Shown: positions 1 to 8,159, counted from the stretch's first letter. The stretch: 26,163 nucleotides of DNA from an uncultured Marvinbryantia sp. (GCA_937915375.1 CALDMO010000007.1:1-26163); one strand, 5' to 3'. Program-made: numbers and translations. The notes: generated from the sequence alone by a model not told the origin.

Positions 1-54
1 ATCGCCCATTCTTATCATAGAAGATCATATTTACAGACTTTTCTTCATAGTCTC
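1..54. repeat. 54-bp direct repeat, copy 1
   Basis: Identical over 54 bases to 104-157, giving a 103-bp period. It may extend left beyond the window. On the minus strand the unit reads as an open peptide tail (YEEKSVNMIFYDKNGR), with the rest of its frame closed by stops, so it may be a duplicated 3' gene fragment. I do not recognise the family. Confidence 0.85.
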
Positions 55-103
55 TAACTGTTATATATAAAGCAAGGGCGAAAAGCTGATTTTATTTAAG
101 CCT

Positions 104-157
104 ATCGCCCATTCTTATCATAGAAGATCATATTTACAGACTTTTCTTCATAGTCTC
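104..157. repeat. 54-bp direct repeat, copy 2, fused to an IS3 remnant
   Basis: Perfect copy of bases 1-54. Its right end abuts, without spacer, the codons for the C-terminus of an IS3-type transposase at 159. In the minus-strand frame this copy ends at a TAG right after the shared peptide tail. The 49-bp spacer between copies contains gggcga, the reverse complement of tcgccc found in the repeat, so a stem could form across spacer and repeat. Confidence 0.85.
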
Positions 158-158
158 A

Positions 159-287
159 AGAATTAAAGAAAAACTTGGATGGATGAGTCCTGTTGAATAC
201 AGATTATCCATCTTGGCTGCATAAAAAATAGCGTAGCAGCAATCAAAACTACTACGCTTAAAAAGTCTAACTTTTTGGGGTCACCTC
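159..287 (+). mobile_element. IS3-family remnant: transposase C-terminus and right inverted repeat
   Basis: Codons 159-221 read RIKEKLGWMSPVEYRLSILAA followed by TAA at 222-224. The stretch KEKLGWMSPVEYR is the usual ending of IS3/IS150-group OrfB (DDE) transposases. Downstream, about 264-287 reads gtctaactttttggggtca, matching the family's terminal inverted repeat (TGACCCCAAAAAGTTAGAC on the other strand). Everything upstream of residue R, including all catalytic residues, is missing and replaced by the 54-bp repeat, so the element is dead. A small hairpin (gcgtag/ctacgc, 231-257) lies between the stop and the end. Group assignment is from memory of the motif. Confidence 0.75.
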
Positions 288-519
288 ACATCAGATGCCC
301 TGTATAATATCTATGGATTATTGACTGTTAAAAATACACTTACTTCTACCACTTCATCATAAACTTCACATATTTTCAAATATGTATTTAAATAATCTCT
401 TCTTTCTTCCAAAAAAGATCGATTACAGTTCTTCTCTCTACCACACTATTATTTCTTCTTTACTCTTTTCCATAATAGCTTTCTTGATAATACCCGTCAC
501 ATTACCACTTCCCTCATCC
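288..519. other. Intergenic, nothing recognisable
   Basis: AT-rich spacer between the insertion-sequence end and the stop codon of the transporter gene. I see no promoter, no convincing hairpin with a T run for the minus-strand gene, and no coding pattern. The open frame across 382-675 runs antisense into the transporter gene, is low in complexity and has no ribosome binding site. Confidence 0.6.
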
Positions 520-1632
520 TTACACAAAGACTCTCCCCATCGCCAACAACACCACCAAAAACACGATATTCCACACAGTAAAAACAGCCAGATATTTTTT
601 CTTCTGCTCCGGAAACACTCCCGCCACCTGTTTATAAGAAATCAGACTCGCCATAGAAGCAATCAGTGTCCCTAATCCGCCAAGGTTCGTGCCGACGATC
701 AGCTCTTTAGCATTTTCCGTATAGCCAGACAACAGAACTGCCGCCGGAACATTGCTGATAATCTGGCTTAACCCTACTGCCACCAACCGCTCCTGATCTT
801 CAATCATACCGCTGATGAGCACACGCAGACTTTCCATTCGGTTCATGTTTCCGACAAACACAAAAAAGCAGACAAACGTCAGCAGAAGTGCATAATCTGC
901 TCTGCGAAACAATCTTTTATCCGTCAAAAAAATCCCGGTTGCAACCAGCGGCAACAGCACCGGTTTTGGAATGACTCCTGCCACAGATAACAGACATAGT
1001 GCAAATAACAACAGATAGGTATAAAACTGTCTGTTGGCAGCAAACTGCATATCTTCCAGGACAAAGGTGATCTCTCCTCTTTTACCTCCAAAACGCACAC
1101 AGATAAACAGCAGAACTGCCGCCAGCAATGTATATGGCAGCATCAAAAGCAGGAACTCCTCAAAGCTCATACCCGAACTAGAAAACAGGTAAAGATTCTG
1201 CGGATTTCCCACCGGCGTCAGCATACTGCCGAGATTCGCTGCGATCGTCATCAGAGTGACCGTAAAACATATACCATTGGTCATCCCTGTCATTTCCAGA
1301 ATCAACAGTCCAAACGGCACAAAAGTAATCAACGCCACATCATTTGTGATCAACATACTGCTTATAAAACATAAAAATACCAGTGTCAGGATAATTCCAC
1401 GTTTCGTCCTTACACGTTCCAATACACTTCTGCCAACATAACGAAAAAATTGTATTTCCTTTAATCCTTCCATAATCAGCATCAAACACAACAGCAGAAT
1501 CAACGTATTAAAATCTATATATCCAAGATATGCTCTATCCGGTGGGATAATAAAACAGGATAAAACCGCCAAAAACATAGCGGCCGTCAAAACAATATCA
1601 TTTTTAAAAAATACAACTATCTTTTGCAGCAT
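520..1632 (-). CDS. SLC13/ArsB-NhaD superfamily (CitMHS-like) ion transporter
   Basis: Polytopic inner-membrane protein of about 370 residues, roughly 10 hydrophobic segments. Motifs SMLITNDVALITFVP (near residue 95) and LTPVGNPQNLYLFSSS (near 145) match the Asn-Asp and Gly-Asn-Pro signatures of the ion transporter superfamily that includes citrate, arsenite and Na+/H+ carriers; the substrate cannot be told from sequence. An earlier in-frame GTG at 1653 overlaps the ribosome binding site, so the ATG at 1632 (MLQKIVVF), preceded by GAAGGAGAG, is preferred. It is the last minus-strand gene; glpK upstream ends in a terminator and this gene has its own promoter (1665-1692), so it is probably a separate unit. 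No arsenic or citrate genes are nearby. Family is fairly sure, substrate unknown. Confidence 0.8.
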   Translation of the reverse strand: MLQKIVVFFKNDIVLTAAMFLAVLSCFIIPPDRAYLGYIDFNTLILLLCLMLIMEGLKEIQFFRYVGRSVLERVRTKRGIILTLVFLCFISSMLITNDVALITFVPFGLLILEMTGMTNGICFTVTLMTIAANLGSMLTPVGNPQNLYLFSSSGMSFEEFLLLMLPYTLLAAVLLFICVRFGGKRGEITFVLEDMQFAANRQFYTYLLLFALCLLSVAGVIPKPVLLPLVATGIFLTDKRLFRRADYALLLTFVCFFVFVGNMNRMESLRVLISGMIEDQERLVAVGLSQIISNVPAAVLLSGYTENAKELIVGTNLGGLGTLIASMASLISYKQVAGVFPEQKKKYLAVFTVWNIVFLVVLLAMGRVFV

Positions 1633-1664
1633 GATAAACGCTCTCTCCTTCACTCACTGGATTG

Positions 1665-1692
1665 ATTATAGCACAATCCCACGCATTGTCGA
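1665..1692 (-). promoter_or_regulatory. Promoter of the SLC13-like transporter gene
   Basis: TCGACA (1687-1692), a 16-base spacer and a perfect TATAAT (1665-1670) on the minus strand, about 33 bases before the chosen ATG. Confidence 0.65.
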
Positions 1693-1710
1693 TGATAAAT
1701 CATTATAAAT

Positions 1711-1756
1711 AAAAAACAGGAAAACCGCCGCATTCCCCGATACGACAGTTTTCCTG
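1711..1756 (-). terminator. Intrinsic terminator after glpK
   Basis: Minus-strand stem CAGGAAAAC/GTTTTCCTG (arms 1748-1756 and 1717-1725) followed by TTTTTT (1716-1711). It lies 48 bases past the glpK stop and closes the glycerophosphodiester operon before the transporter promoter. Confidence 0.85.
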
Positions 1757-1803
1757 TAACTTCTATCTCCTTGTTTTTGCACCCCATGTATTACTGCAAA
1801 TAT

Positions 1804-3300
1804 TTATTCATCCTTTGCCCAGCCATAAGCATATTTGACCGCCTTCTGCCAGCCCTTCACCTTCTTCTGCCTTTCTTCTTCCTGCAGAGTCGGGTAGAAG
1901 GTCTTCCCAACTGCCCAGTTCTTCTTTACATCCTCAATATCTGACCAATAACCGACTGCCAGACCTGCCAGATACGCAGCTCCCATCGCCGTGGTTTCCA
2001 CACACTGCGGACGGTTTACCGGAACTGTAATGATATCTGCCTGCGTCTGCATCAGGAAATCGTTCGCACTGGCACCACCGTCCACCTTCAGTGAGGATAG
2101 CTCGATACCGGAATCAGCTTTCATTGCCATAAGCACATCATTCACCTGATAAGCCAAAGATTCCAATGTCGCACGAATGATATGATATTTGTTTACGCCG
2201 CGCGTAATACCGACGATCGTGCCGCGCGCATACTGATCCCAATATGGAGCACCAAGCCCTGTAAAGGCCGGAACCACATAACAGCCGTTAGTATCCTTTA
2301 CTTTTTTCGCCATATATTCGGAATCCATCGCAGAATCAATGATGCGCATTTCATCGCGCAGCCACTGGATAGCCGCTCCGGCAACAAATACAGAACCTTC
2401 CAGTGCATAATTTACTTTGCCATCTAATCCCCAGGCAATCGTTGTAACCAGACCATTCTCAGAAAATACCGGCTTTTCACCTGTATTCATCAACAGGAAA
2501 CAACCTGTACCGTATGTATTTTTGGCATCGCCCGGTTCAAAACAAATCTGACCGAACAGCGCCGACTGCTGATCGCCCGCCGCGCCCGCAATCGGAATCG
2601 GTCCGCCAAGGAAAGACGGATCCGCCGTTCCATAAATACAGCTGGACGGCATCGGCTTCGGCAGCATACACTTCGGTATGTCAAGTTCTTCCAAAATTTC
2701 GTCATCCCACTCCAGTGTGTTTATGTTAAAGAGCATTGTTCTGGCAGCGTTGGAATAATCCGTCACATGCACAGCTCCTTTTGTTAATTTCCAGATCAGC
2801 CATGTCTCTACCGTACCGAACAGCAGATCACCGCGTTCAGCACGCTCTCTTGTGCCTGGCACATTATCTAAAATCCACTTAATCTTAGTCGCGGAAAAAT
2901 ACGCGTCAATGATCAGACCGGTTTTTAAACGAAATTTCTCTGTCAGACCTTTTTCTTTTAAAGAATCACAATATTCTGAAGTGCGTCGGCACTGCCAGAC
3001 AATCGCATTATAAACCGGTTCACCAGTATTTTTGTCCCAGATAATCGCCGTTTCACGCTGATTTGTGATGCCGATTGCCGCAATATCCTCCGCCGTTGCG
3101 TCGATCATTCCCATCGCTTCTACTGCTACGCCAAGCTGACTTGCCCAAATTTCGTTCGCGTCATGCTCCACCCAGCCCGGTTTCGGGAAAATCTGACGGA
3201 ACTCTCTTTGCGCCACGCTGCACATCTCACCTTTTTCATTAAATAAAATACATCTGTTGCTTGTTGTTCCCGCATCAAGCGCCATTACATACTTTGCCAT
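1804..3300 (-). CDS. glpK: Glycerol kinase
   Basis: Cytoplasmic FGGY-family kinase converting glycerol and ATP to sn-glycerol-3-phosphate (EC 2.7.1.30). Length 498, normal for GlpK. Visible landmarks: nucleotide-binding DAGTTS (9-14), substrate-contact NQRET (80-84) and Trp103, catalytic base Asp243 in GAAGDQQSALFGQ, then NTYGTGCFLLMNTGE, and the C-terminal KVDGGASAN / TTAMGAAYLAG. ATG follows AAGGAGAAGGATT. The loop that in Enterococcus/Bacillus GlpK holds the HPr-phosphorylated His (YHFYG) reads TADPSFLGG here, with no His, so PTS activation by phosphorylation seems impossible. Last gene of the operon, 54 bases after the MgtC-like gene; no glpF or glpD in the window. Confidence 0.97.
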   Translation of the reverse strand: MAKYVMALDAGTTSNRCILFNEKGEMCSVAQREFRQIFPKPGWVEHDANEIWASQLGVAVEAMGMIDATAEDIAAIGITNQRETAIIWDKNTGEPVYNAIVWQCRRTSEYCDSLKEKGLTEKFRLKTGLIIDAYFSATKIKWILDNVPGTRERAERGDLLFGTVETWLIWKLTKGAVHVTDYSNAARTMLFNINTLEWDDEILEELDIPKCMLPKPMPSSCIYGTADPSFLGGPIPIAGAAGDQQSALFGQICFEPGDAKNTYGTGCFLLMNTGEKPVFSENGLVTTIAWGLDGKVNYALEGSVFVAGAAIQWLRDEMRIIDSAMDSEYMAKKVKDTNGCYVVPAFTGLGAPYWDQYARGTIVGITRGVNKYHIIRATLESLAYQVNDVLMAMKADSGIELSSLKVDGGASANDFLMQTQADIITVPVNRPQCVETTAMGAAYLAGLAVGYWSDIEDVKKNWAVGKTFYPTLQEEERQKKVKGWQKAVKYAYGWAKDE

Positions 3301-3354
3301 AATCCTTCTCCTTTGCCGCTAAATAAAATGTATTTATCTAATAAGCCTTCCTGC

Positions 3355-4077
3355 TTAAAGCTCCTCCACTGAGAGCAAACCTTCCTGATCCTCCAGGGCC
3401 CGGAAAATCGCATTTCTCGTCATCCATCTGCCGGCCTCCACCGACGCCTGCACAACGATGTTCTGGCTTTTCGTTTTCTTTTTCACGATAATCACACTGC
3501 TTACCTTGATGTCTTCTTTTCTAAGATTTCTGATTGCTGTGCTCAAATGCTCTTCCGTCAGAAATTCCATATATACCTCATACACATTAGAATGATTCTC
3601 TACATAAACATCCAATGCTTTAAAATAACGCAGTACAAGGAGTACTGCCACTGTACCGAAAATCGCACCGCTGTAAAATCCTGAACCAATCGCCAGACCG
3701 ATACAAGAACAAGTCCATAGACTGGCCGCCGTCGTCAGCCCCGATACATGACGCTGTCCGGTCACGATAATCGTACCAACACCCAAAAAACCAACGCCGC
3801 TGATCACTTGCGCGCCAAGCCGCGCCGTATCGCCTACACCTGCTCCGTTTGAATACAGATGAATAAACTCCCCTGTCATCATTGCAATAGTTGCACCGAT
3901 GCAGACAACCGTGTGTGTTTTTACCCCCGCTACTCTTCGTTTCATTCCGCGATCAAAGCCGATCACACCGCCCAACACGATCGCCAGAAACAGTCGGAAA
4001 GCCACGGTGATAACATTCAGTTCTCTCATATATGCTACAAAACTGTTCATTGCCCCAATAAGGCCCTCATTGATCAT
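3355..4077 (-). CDS. MgtC/SapB-family membrane protein
   Basis: Around 240 residues: four to five transmembrane segments in the N-terminal 150 residues with the family hallmarks GGVIGFDRGMKRRVAGVKTH, GAQVISGVGFLGVGTI and GLTTAASLWTCSCIGLAIG, then a cytoplasmic C-terminal domain of alternating strands and helices (VYEVYMEFLTEEH to the end) like the ACT-type tail of many MgtC proteins. MgtC homologues are linked to growth at low magnesium and modulate membrane ATPases; a transport activity is not established. The longest frame begins at a GTG (4110) without a binding site; ATG 4077 (MINEGLIGAM) has AGGAAAGG upstream and is preferred. It sits between the substrate-binding protein and glpK, an odd place for this family. 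Confidence 0.88.
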   Translation of the reverse strand: MINEGLIGAMNSFVAYMRELNVITVAFRLFLAIVLGGVIGFDRGMKRRVAGVKTHTVVCIGATIAMMTGEFIHLYSNGAGVGDTARLGAQVISGVGFLGVGTIIVTGQRHVSGLTTAASLWTCSCIGLAIGSGFYSGAIFGTVAVLLVLRYFKALDVYVENHSNVYEVYMEFLTEEHLSTAIRNLRKEDIKVSSVIIVKKKTKSQNIVVQASVEAGRWMTRNAIFRALEDQEGLLSVEEL

Positions 4078-4223
4078 ACGTGTCCAACCTTTCCTGCCTG
4101 TTTTATTCACTATTTATATGCAGACGCTTCCATAATATGATACCCGGCAGAGGATTTTACTCTTTATACTTTTAAATCTTCTGCTCCCGGTCTCGCAGTA
4201 AGAATGCCGCATAGTATAGGGAA

Positions 4224-4257
4224 CGGGATACCCCCGCACGCTCACGGCAGTATCCCG
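4224..4257 (-). other. Intercistronic hairpin after ugpB
   Basis: CGGGATAC/GTATCCCG arms (4250-4257 and 4224-4231) with a GC-rich inner part. No run of T follows on the minus strand, so it is more likely an RNA-stabilising or partial-attenuation stem at the 3' end of the ugpB message than a full terminator. Confidence 0.55.
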
Positions 4258-4282
4258 CATCCCAGTTTTATCTTCTTATTGA

Positions 4283-5602
4283 TTATTTAATAGATGCGTT
4301 ATAGTTTTCAATCGCTGCATTTACCTGCTTAGCCAGTTCTGCCACACCTTCTTCCGGTGTCATCTTACCATCATATACCTGAGGCATAACATCGTTAAAG
4401 ATTAATCTGGATTCTGTCTGTACGCCAGAAAGAACACCTGCGGTATAATTATTAACCGGAGTAGCATTCAGCTGATTGATCGCTGTCATAAAGTTCGGAT
4501 TTTCTTCCAGGTATGCTTTGAAATCTTCTGTTTCATAAGCTGCCGGATTGATTGCGAAGTAACCGGTACCCATGGACCATTTTGCCTGTGCTTCCGGAGT
4601 CGTGCAATATTCAATAAATTTCCATGCCGCGTCTTTCTTCGCCTGATCCTCAGAATCCATCATCCAAAGCGCGCCGCCGCCGATAATAACGCCGCCTTCT
4701 TCGTTCTCTTCAATTTTCGGAAGGTTACCGGTTCCGATTTCAAACGTAGAAGAATTTGTCGCGTTCTTCAGAATTGCGGTAGATTCAATGATCATACCAA
4801 CCTGACCTGCAAAGAATGCAGTCTGTGTGTCAGCTCCTACTGTACCATAGTTCTCAAAATATCCAGAATCGTACAGTTTCTTCCAGGTTTCAAATACTTT
4901 CAAACCGCCGCCGTTCTGATCAAAATCAACTGCTGTGATCGGCTCTGTACGTCCATTTTCATTATTTCCGTAGTATGCGCCCAGTCCTGCCAGCTGCTGC
5001 TCAAAGTACCAGCCGTAGATATAATGAGAATAACCAACCGGAGCTGCGCCGCTCTCTACAATCTTCTGCGCATATTCCAGAACTTCATCATAAGTAGTCG
5101 GCGGTGTATTCGGATCTAATCCTGCTGCCTCAAAAACATCTTTGTTATAATACAGCATCGGTGTAGATACGTTGAACGGCATTGCGTACTGTTTGCCGTC
5201 TGTCGTATAATAACTGGTAATTACATCCATAACGCTGGCCGGATCGTAACCTGTAGATTCAAACATATCCTCAACAGGAACAGCCGCACCGCTGTCCACC
5301 ATGAATTTCGTTCCAACATCGTACATCTGACATACATCCGGCAGTCCCTGACCAGACTGCATTGCCGCTTTCAGTTTTGTAATTGCGTCATCATAACTTC
5401 CCTGATATTCCGCATGCACTTCAATCTCATCCTGAGATGCATTGAAGTCATCTACCAGTGCCTGCGCTGTTTCTCCGTTTACACCGCCCATTGCATGCCA
5501 GAACGTAATCTGAACTTTTTCTCCTCCTTCCGCGCAAGCTGCGAAGGACATAGACGCTGCTAATGCTCCACCTAATACTACTGCTGCTAATTTCTTGTTC
5601 AT
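4283..5602 (-). CDS. ugpB: UgpB-like extracellular substrate-binding protein (glycerol-3-phosphate / glycerophosphodiester)
   Basis: 439-residue solute-binding protein of ABC family 1. It has a signal peptide (hydrophobic 4-22) ending SFAACAEGG; the Cys could be lipidated, but Phe at -3 is atypical, so signal peptidase I cleavage is also possible. Mature landmarks resemble E. coli UgpB in order: ITFWHAMGG (WHSMEG in E. coli), MPFNVSTPMLYYNKD (FNSSTPVLYYNKD), IIGGGALWMM (IIGGASLWVM) and a C-terminal AGV segment. ATG follows AAGGAG by 8 bases. It follows the two permease genes and is flanked by RNA hairpins (5646-5664, 4224-4257), consistent with higher expression than its neighbours. With GDPD and GlpK in the operon, a glycerophospho-compound is the likely ligand; a sugar ligand cannot be excluded. 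Confidence 0.85.
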   Translation of the reverse strand: MNKKLAAVVLGGALAASMSFAACAEGGEKVQITFWHAMGGVNGETAQALVDDFNASQDEIEVHAEYQGSYDDAITKLKAAMQSGQGLPDVCQMYDVGTKFMVDSGAAVPVEDMFESTGYDPASVMDVITSYYTTDGKQYAMPFNVSTPMLYYNKDVFEAAGLDPNTPPTTYDEVLEYAQKIVESGAAPVGYSHYIYGWYFEQQLAGLGAYYGNNENGRTEPITAVDFDQNGGGLKVFETWKKLYDSGYFENYGTVGADTQTAFFAGQVGMIIESTAILKNATNSSTFEIGTGNLPKIEENEEGGVIIGGGALWMMDSEDQAKKDAAWKFIEYCTTPEAQAKWSMGTGYFAINPAAYETEDFKAYLEENPNFMTAINQLNATPVNNYTAGVLSGVQTESRLIFNDVMPQVYDGKMTPEEGVAELAKQVNAAIENYNASIK

Positions 5603-5645
5603 ACCCTTTCTCCTTCTTTCTGTTTAAAATTTTACGTTTATATCA

Positions 5646-5664
5646 TCGATGGATGCCCCATCGA
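5646..5664 (-). other. Hairpin in the ugpE-ugpB intergenic region
   Basis: Perfect 7-bp stem TCGATGG/CCATCGA with a 5-base loop, in the 76-base gap before ugpB. No T run follows. It could protect the 5' end of a processed ugpB message. Confidence 0.5.
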
Positions 5665-5678
5665 AAATATCATGATGC

Positions 5679-6497
5679 CTAACCTTTTACCGCGCCGGAA
5701 GTCAAACCACTGATCAGCTGTTTCTGTCCTGCCACAAACGCGATAATAGATGGAAGCAGGATAATCATGGAACCTGCCATAACCGGACGGAAGTCTGTGG
5801 ACTCTGCACCCTGCAGCATACCAAGACCGATCTGAACCGTACGCATATTTACGGAGTCTGTTACCAAGAGCGGCCACAGATAATGATTCCAGCTCTGCAG
5901 GAATACATAAATACCAAGTGCTCCCAGAGACGGTTTGATCAACGGAAGTGCAATCTTGTAAAAGAATTTGAAATTTGTACATCCATCGATATCGGCTGCT
6001 TCTTTCAGTTCCTTCGGGAACTGCAGAAATGCCTGTCTCATATTAAATACTGCAAACGCTGCCGCCACATTCGGGAGGATCAGTGCAGTATAGGTATCGC
6101 GCAGACCCCAGTTTGCGATGGTCAGATAATTCGCAATGATAATCGCCTGGCTCGGAATCATCATCGTCGCCAGCATCAGCATAAAAAGAATCTTCTTTCC
6201 TTTAAATTCCATCATAGAAAACGCATATGCTGCCAGCGCGCCCGTAGCCACCTGTCCAAATGTTACCGCAACAGATACAAACAGGGAGTTCTTGATAAAA
6301 GTAAAAAACGGCGCCAACTGTAATGCTCTGGTATAGTTTTCGAGTGTCAGTCTGCTCGGCCAGAAACTACCGGAGTAAATCTCTTTCATATCCATCATAC
6401 TTACATTAAAGCAGTAAACGATCGGCATCAGAATGACCACTGCGAAGAAAATATTCAATATGTAAAATAAAATCATAAGTGGGGATTTCGTTTTCAT
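5679..6497 (-). CDS. ugpE: UgpE-like ABC permease (MalG/CUT1 family)
   Basis: About 272 residues with six predicted transmembrane segments. The cytoplasmic coupling motif EAADIDGCTNFKFFYKIALPL (EAA---G form) contacts the ATPase. The C-terminal part SWNHYLWPLLVTDSVNMRTVQIGL resembles the equivalent stretch of E. coli UgpE. The ATG at 6497 overlaps the stop of the upstream permease as TGATG, with AAGGTG 7 bases upstream, implying translational coupling; a TTG codon earlier is less likely. Partner of the 6497-7363 permease and of the UgpB-like protein; the ATP-binding subunit is not encoded nearby. Confidence 0.88.
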   Translation of the reverse strand: MKTKSPLMILFYILNIFFAVVILMPIVYCFNVSMMDMKEIYSGSFWPSRLTLENYTRALQLAPFFTFIKNSLFVSVAVTFGQVATGALAAYAFSMMEFKGKKILFMLMLATMMIPSQAIIIANYLTIANWGLRDTYTALILPNVAAAFAVFNMRQAFLQFPKELKEAADIDGCTNFKFFYKIALPLIKPSLGALGIYVFLQSWNHYLWPLLVTDSVNMRTVQIGLGMLQGAESTDFRPVMAGSMIILLPSIIAFVAGQKQLISGLTSGAVKG

Positions 6498-7363
6498 CAA
6501 TAGGTCACCTTCTTTTCCAGTTTAAACTGCAGCGCAGTAAGTATAATCAGAATAATAAACAGTATCACAGATTCCGCACAGGCAACACCGAAACGGCTGT
6601 TGATAAATGCCTCGGAATAAATCTCATACACGATAACATTTGTACTGTCAGACGGTCCACCCTGCGTCATCATCTTAAACTGCGCATATGCCTGCAGTGA
6701 GTTGATCACGTTGATGATCAGCAGGAAGAACAATGTCGGAGAAATACACGGAATGGTAATATGTCTGTGTTTCTGGAAAAATCCCGCTCCCTCAATTGAT
6801 GCGCATTCATACAACTCCAACGGTACGCTCTGCAGCGCCGCCGTAATATAAATATAGTTCATACCGACGTTCATCCATACACTCACGATCATAACCGCAA
6901 AAAGCGCCCATTTCGTATCTGTCAGCCAGCCGATACGGGTTCCCAGCACACGGTTTAAAATACCAAGAGAGCTGTGGAAAATAAACATAAACACGACGGA
7001 TGCCGCTGCTGCGGAAATAGCCATCGGCAGCGCATAAGTCGTACGGAAAAATCCTTTCGCACGGATTCTTTCCGCACTGATGATCGCCAGAACAAAGCCA
7101 AGTCCGATGGAAAAAACAACCATCATAGCGGCAAATTCAAATGAGACCACCAAACTCTTGATAAAAGACGGATCCTTAAAAATATTGATATAGTTCATCA
7201 GGCCGACATATTCTGCCACCCCGCCAAGCGGCGTAGTTCTTGCCACACTGAGTTTTAAGGTTTTCAAAAACGGCCAGTAAACAAACAGGCAGAAGAAAAC
7301 CAGTGCCGGCAGCAGGTACAGATACGGCTCTATTTTTCTGAATAACGGTTTTTTCGCTTTCAC
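6497..7363 (-). CDS. ugpA: UgpA-like ABC permease (MalF/CUT1 family)
   Basis: 288 residues, six predicted membrane segments, first at about 13-32 (LYLLPALVFFCLFVYWPF). EAA loop: ECASIEGAGFFQKHRHITIPCI. Start is GTG at 7363, with GGAAGGAG about 9 bases upstream; no ATG is better placed. It follows GDPD by 26 bases and overlaps the next permease by the stop/start TGATG. Together these two form the channel of a binding-protein-dependent importer for glycerophosphodiesters or glycerol-3-phosphate, a role assigned mainly from GDPD next door and UgpB similarity. Confidence 0.87.
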   Translation of the reverse strand: MKAKKPLFRKIEPYLYLLPALVFFCLFVYWPFLKTLKLSVARTTPLGGVAEYVGLMNYINIFKDPSFIKSLVVSFEFAAMMVVFSIGLGFVLAIISAERIRAKGFFRTTYALPMAISAAAASVVFMFIFHSSLGILNRVLGTRIGWLTDTKWALFAVMIVSVWMNVGMNYIYITAALQSVPLELYECASIEGAGFFQKHRHITIPCISPTLFFLLIINVINSLQAYAQFKMMTQGGPSDSTNVIVYEIYSEAFINSRFGVACAESVILFIILIILTALQFKLEKKVTY

Positions 7364-7389
7364 TTTTTCTTTCTCCTTCCAAAAATGAT

Positions 7390-8121
7390 TTATTCATCTG
7401 CAATCTTACGTCCGCGATCCGGATAATTCGTGATTGCAGAAAAAACACCCCATTTTTTCACTTTTCGCAAATCTTCTTCTTCATTCACGGTCCACACGTT
7501 AATACCGATACCATTCTGCATGCAGTTCCTGCAATGCTCCTCCGTGAGGAATTTTAAATTTGGATGGTAATAATCCACTTCGCATTCTCTTGCATACACT
7601 CCGGCATTTTCTACACAGGTTTCCACAAGAAAACCAGCTTTCATTTCCGGATCCATCTCTTTACACTTTACAATAGAGGCGTTGTTAAAGGAAGAGAGAA
7701 TAATCCTGTCCTCAAGACCGTATTTGTAAATCAGATCCATCACGATCTTTTCCATGCCGCCGTAATAATAAACGCTGTTTTTCAGTTCAATGTTGGTAAT
7801 CAGCTCTGTCGCTTCTTCCTCCATCCATACAAAGTACTCCTCCAGCGTAGGAATACTCTGAACCCCAAACTTTCCGTTAAATTTGTCCGGATAGCTGAAA
7901 TCCAGTTTTTTCAGTTCATCATAGGTCATGTCATGAATATAACCTGTTCCGTTACTCGTCCGGTCTACTTTTTCATCATGAATAATGACTGGTACCAAAT
8001 CCTTTGTGAGCTGTACATCCAGCTCGATGCCATCACATCCTGCCACCAATGCTTTGCGAAATGCAAGCATCGTGTTTTCCGGATATTCGCCGCTGAATCC
8101 GCGATGTCCAAAAACTTTCAT
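7390..8121 (-). CDS. ugpQ: Cytoplasmic glycerophosphodiester phosphodiesterase
   Basis: 243-residue PLC-like TIM-barrel enzyme that hydrolyses glycerophosphodiesters to glycerol-3-phosphate and an alcohol (EC 3.1.4.46). The N-terminus carries the diagnostic GHRGFSGEYPENT (His6, Arg7), metal ligands Glu33 and Asp35 in GIELDVQLTKD, and His48 in IIHDEKVDRTSNGTG. No signal peptide, so substrate must be imported, as with E. coli UgpQ rather than periplasmic GlpQ. The open frame extends upstream to 8277, but ATG 8121 after AAAGGAG is the start; the extension is leader RNA holding a terminator. First gene of the ugpQ-ugpA-ugpE-ugpB-mgtC-glpK operon. The gene symbol is by analogy. Confidence 0.95.
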   Translation of the reverse strand: MKVFGHRGFSGEYPENTMLAFRKALVAGCDGIELDVQLTKDLVPVIIHDEKVDRTSNGTGYIHDMTYDELKKLDFSYPDKFNGKFGVQSIPTLEEYFVWMEEEATELITNIELKNSVYYYGGMEKIVMDLIYKYGLEDRIILSSFNNASIVKCKEMDPEMKAGFLVETCVENAGVYARECEVDYYHPNLKFLTEEHCRNCMQNGIGINVWTVNEEEDLRKVKKWGVFSAITNYPDRGRKIADE

Positions 8122-8159
8122 GTTTCCGCTCCTTTCATTCGCCGATATCTGCGGACATG

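Noticed and set aside
1..157. CRISPR array, because of two identical direct repeats
   Set aside because: Only two copies, repeat of 54 bases, spacer of 49 bases, no cas genes, and the minus strand reads as a coding tail.
382..675. Plus-strand open frame near the left end
   Set aside because: AT-rich, low complexity, overlaps the SLC13-like gene antisense, no ribosome binding site.
5638..5982. Minus-strand frame inside the UgpE-like gene
   Set aside because: Out of frame with a gene carrying clear permease motifs; no independent start site.
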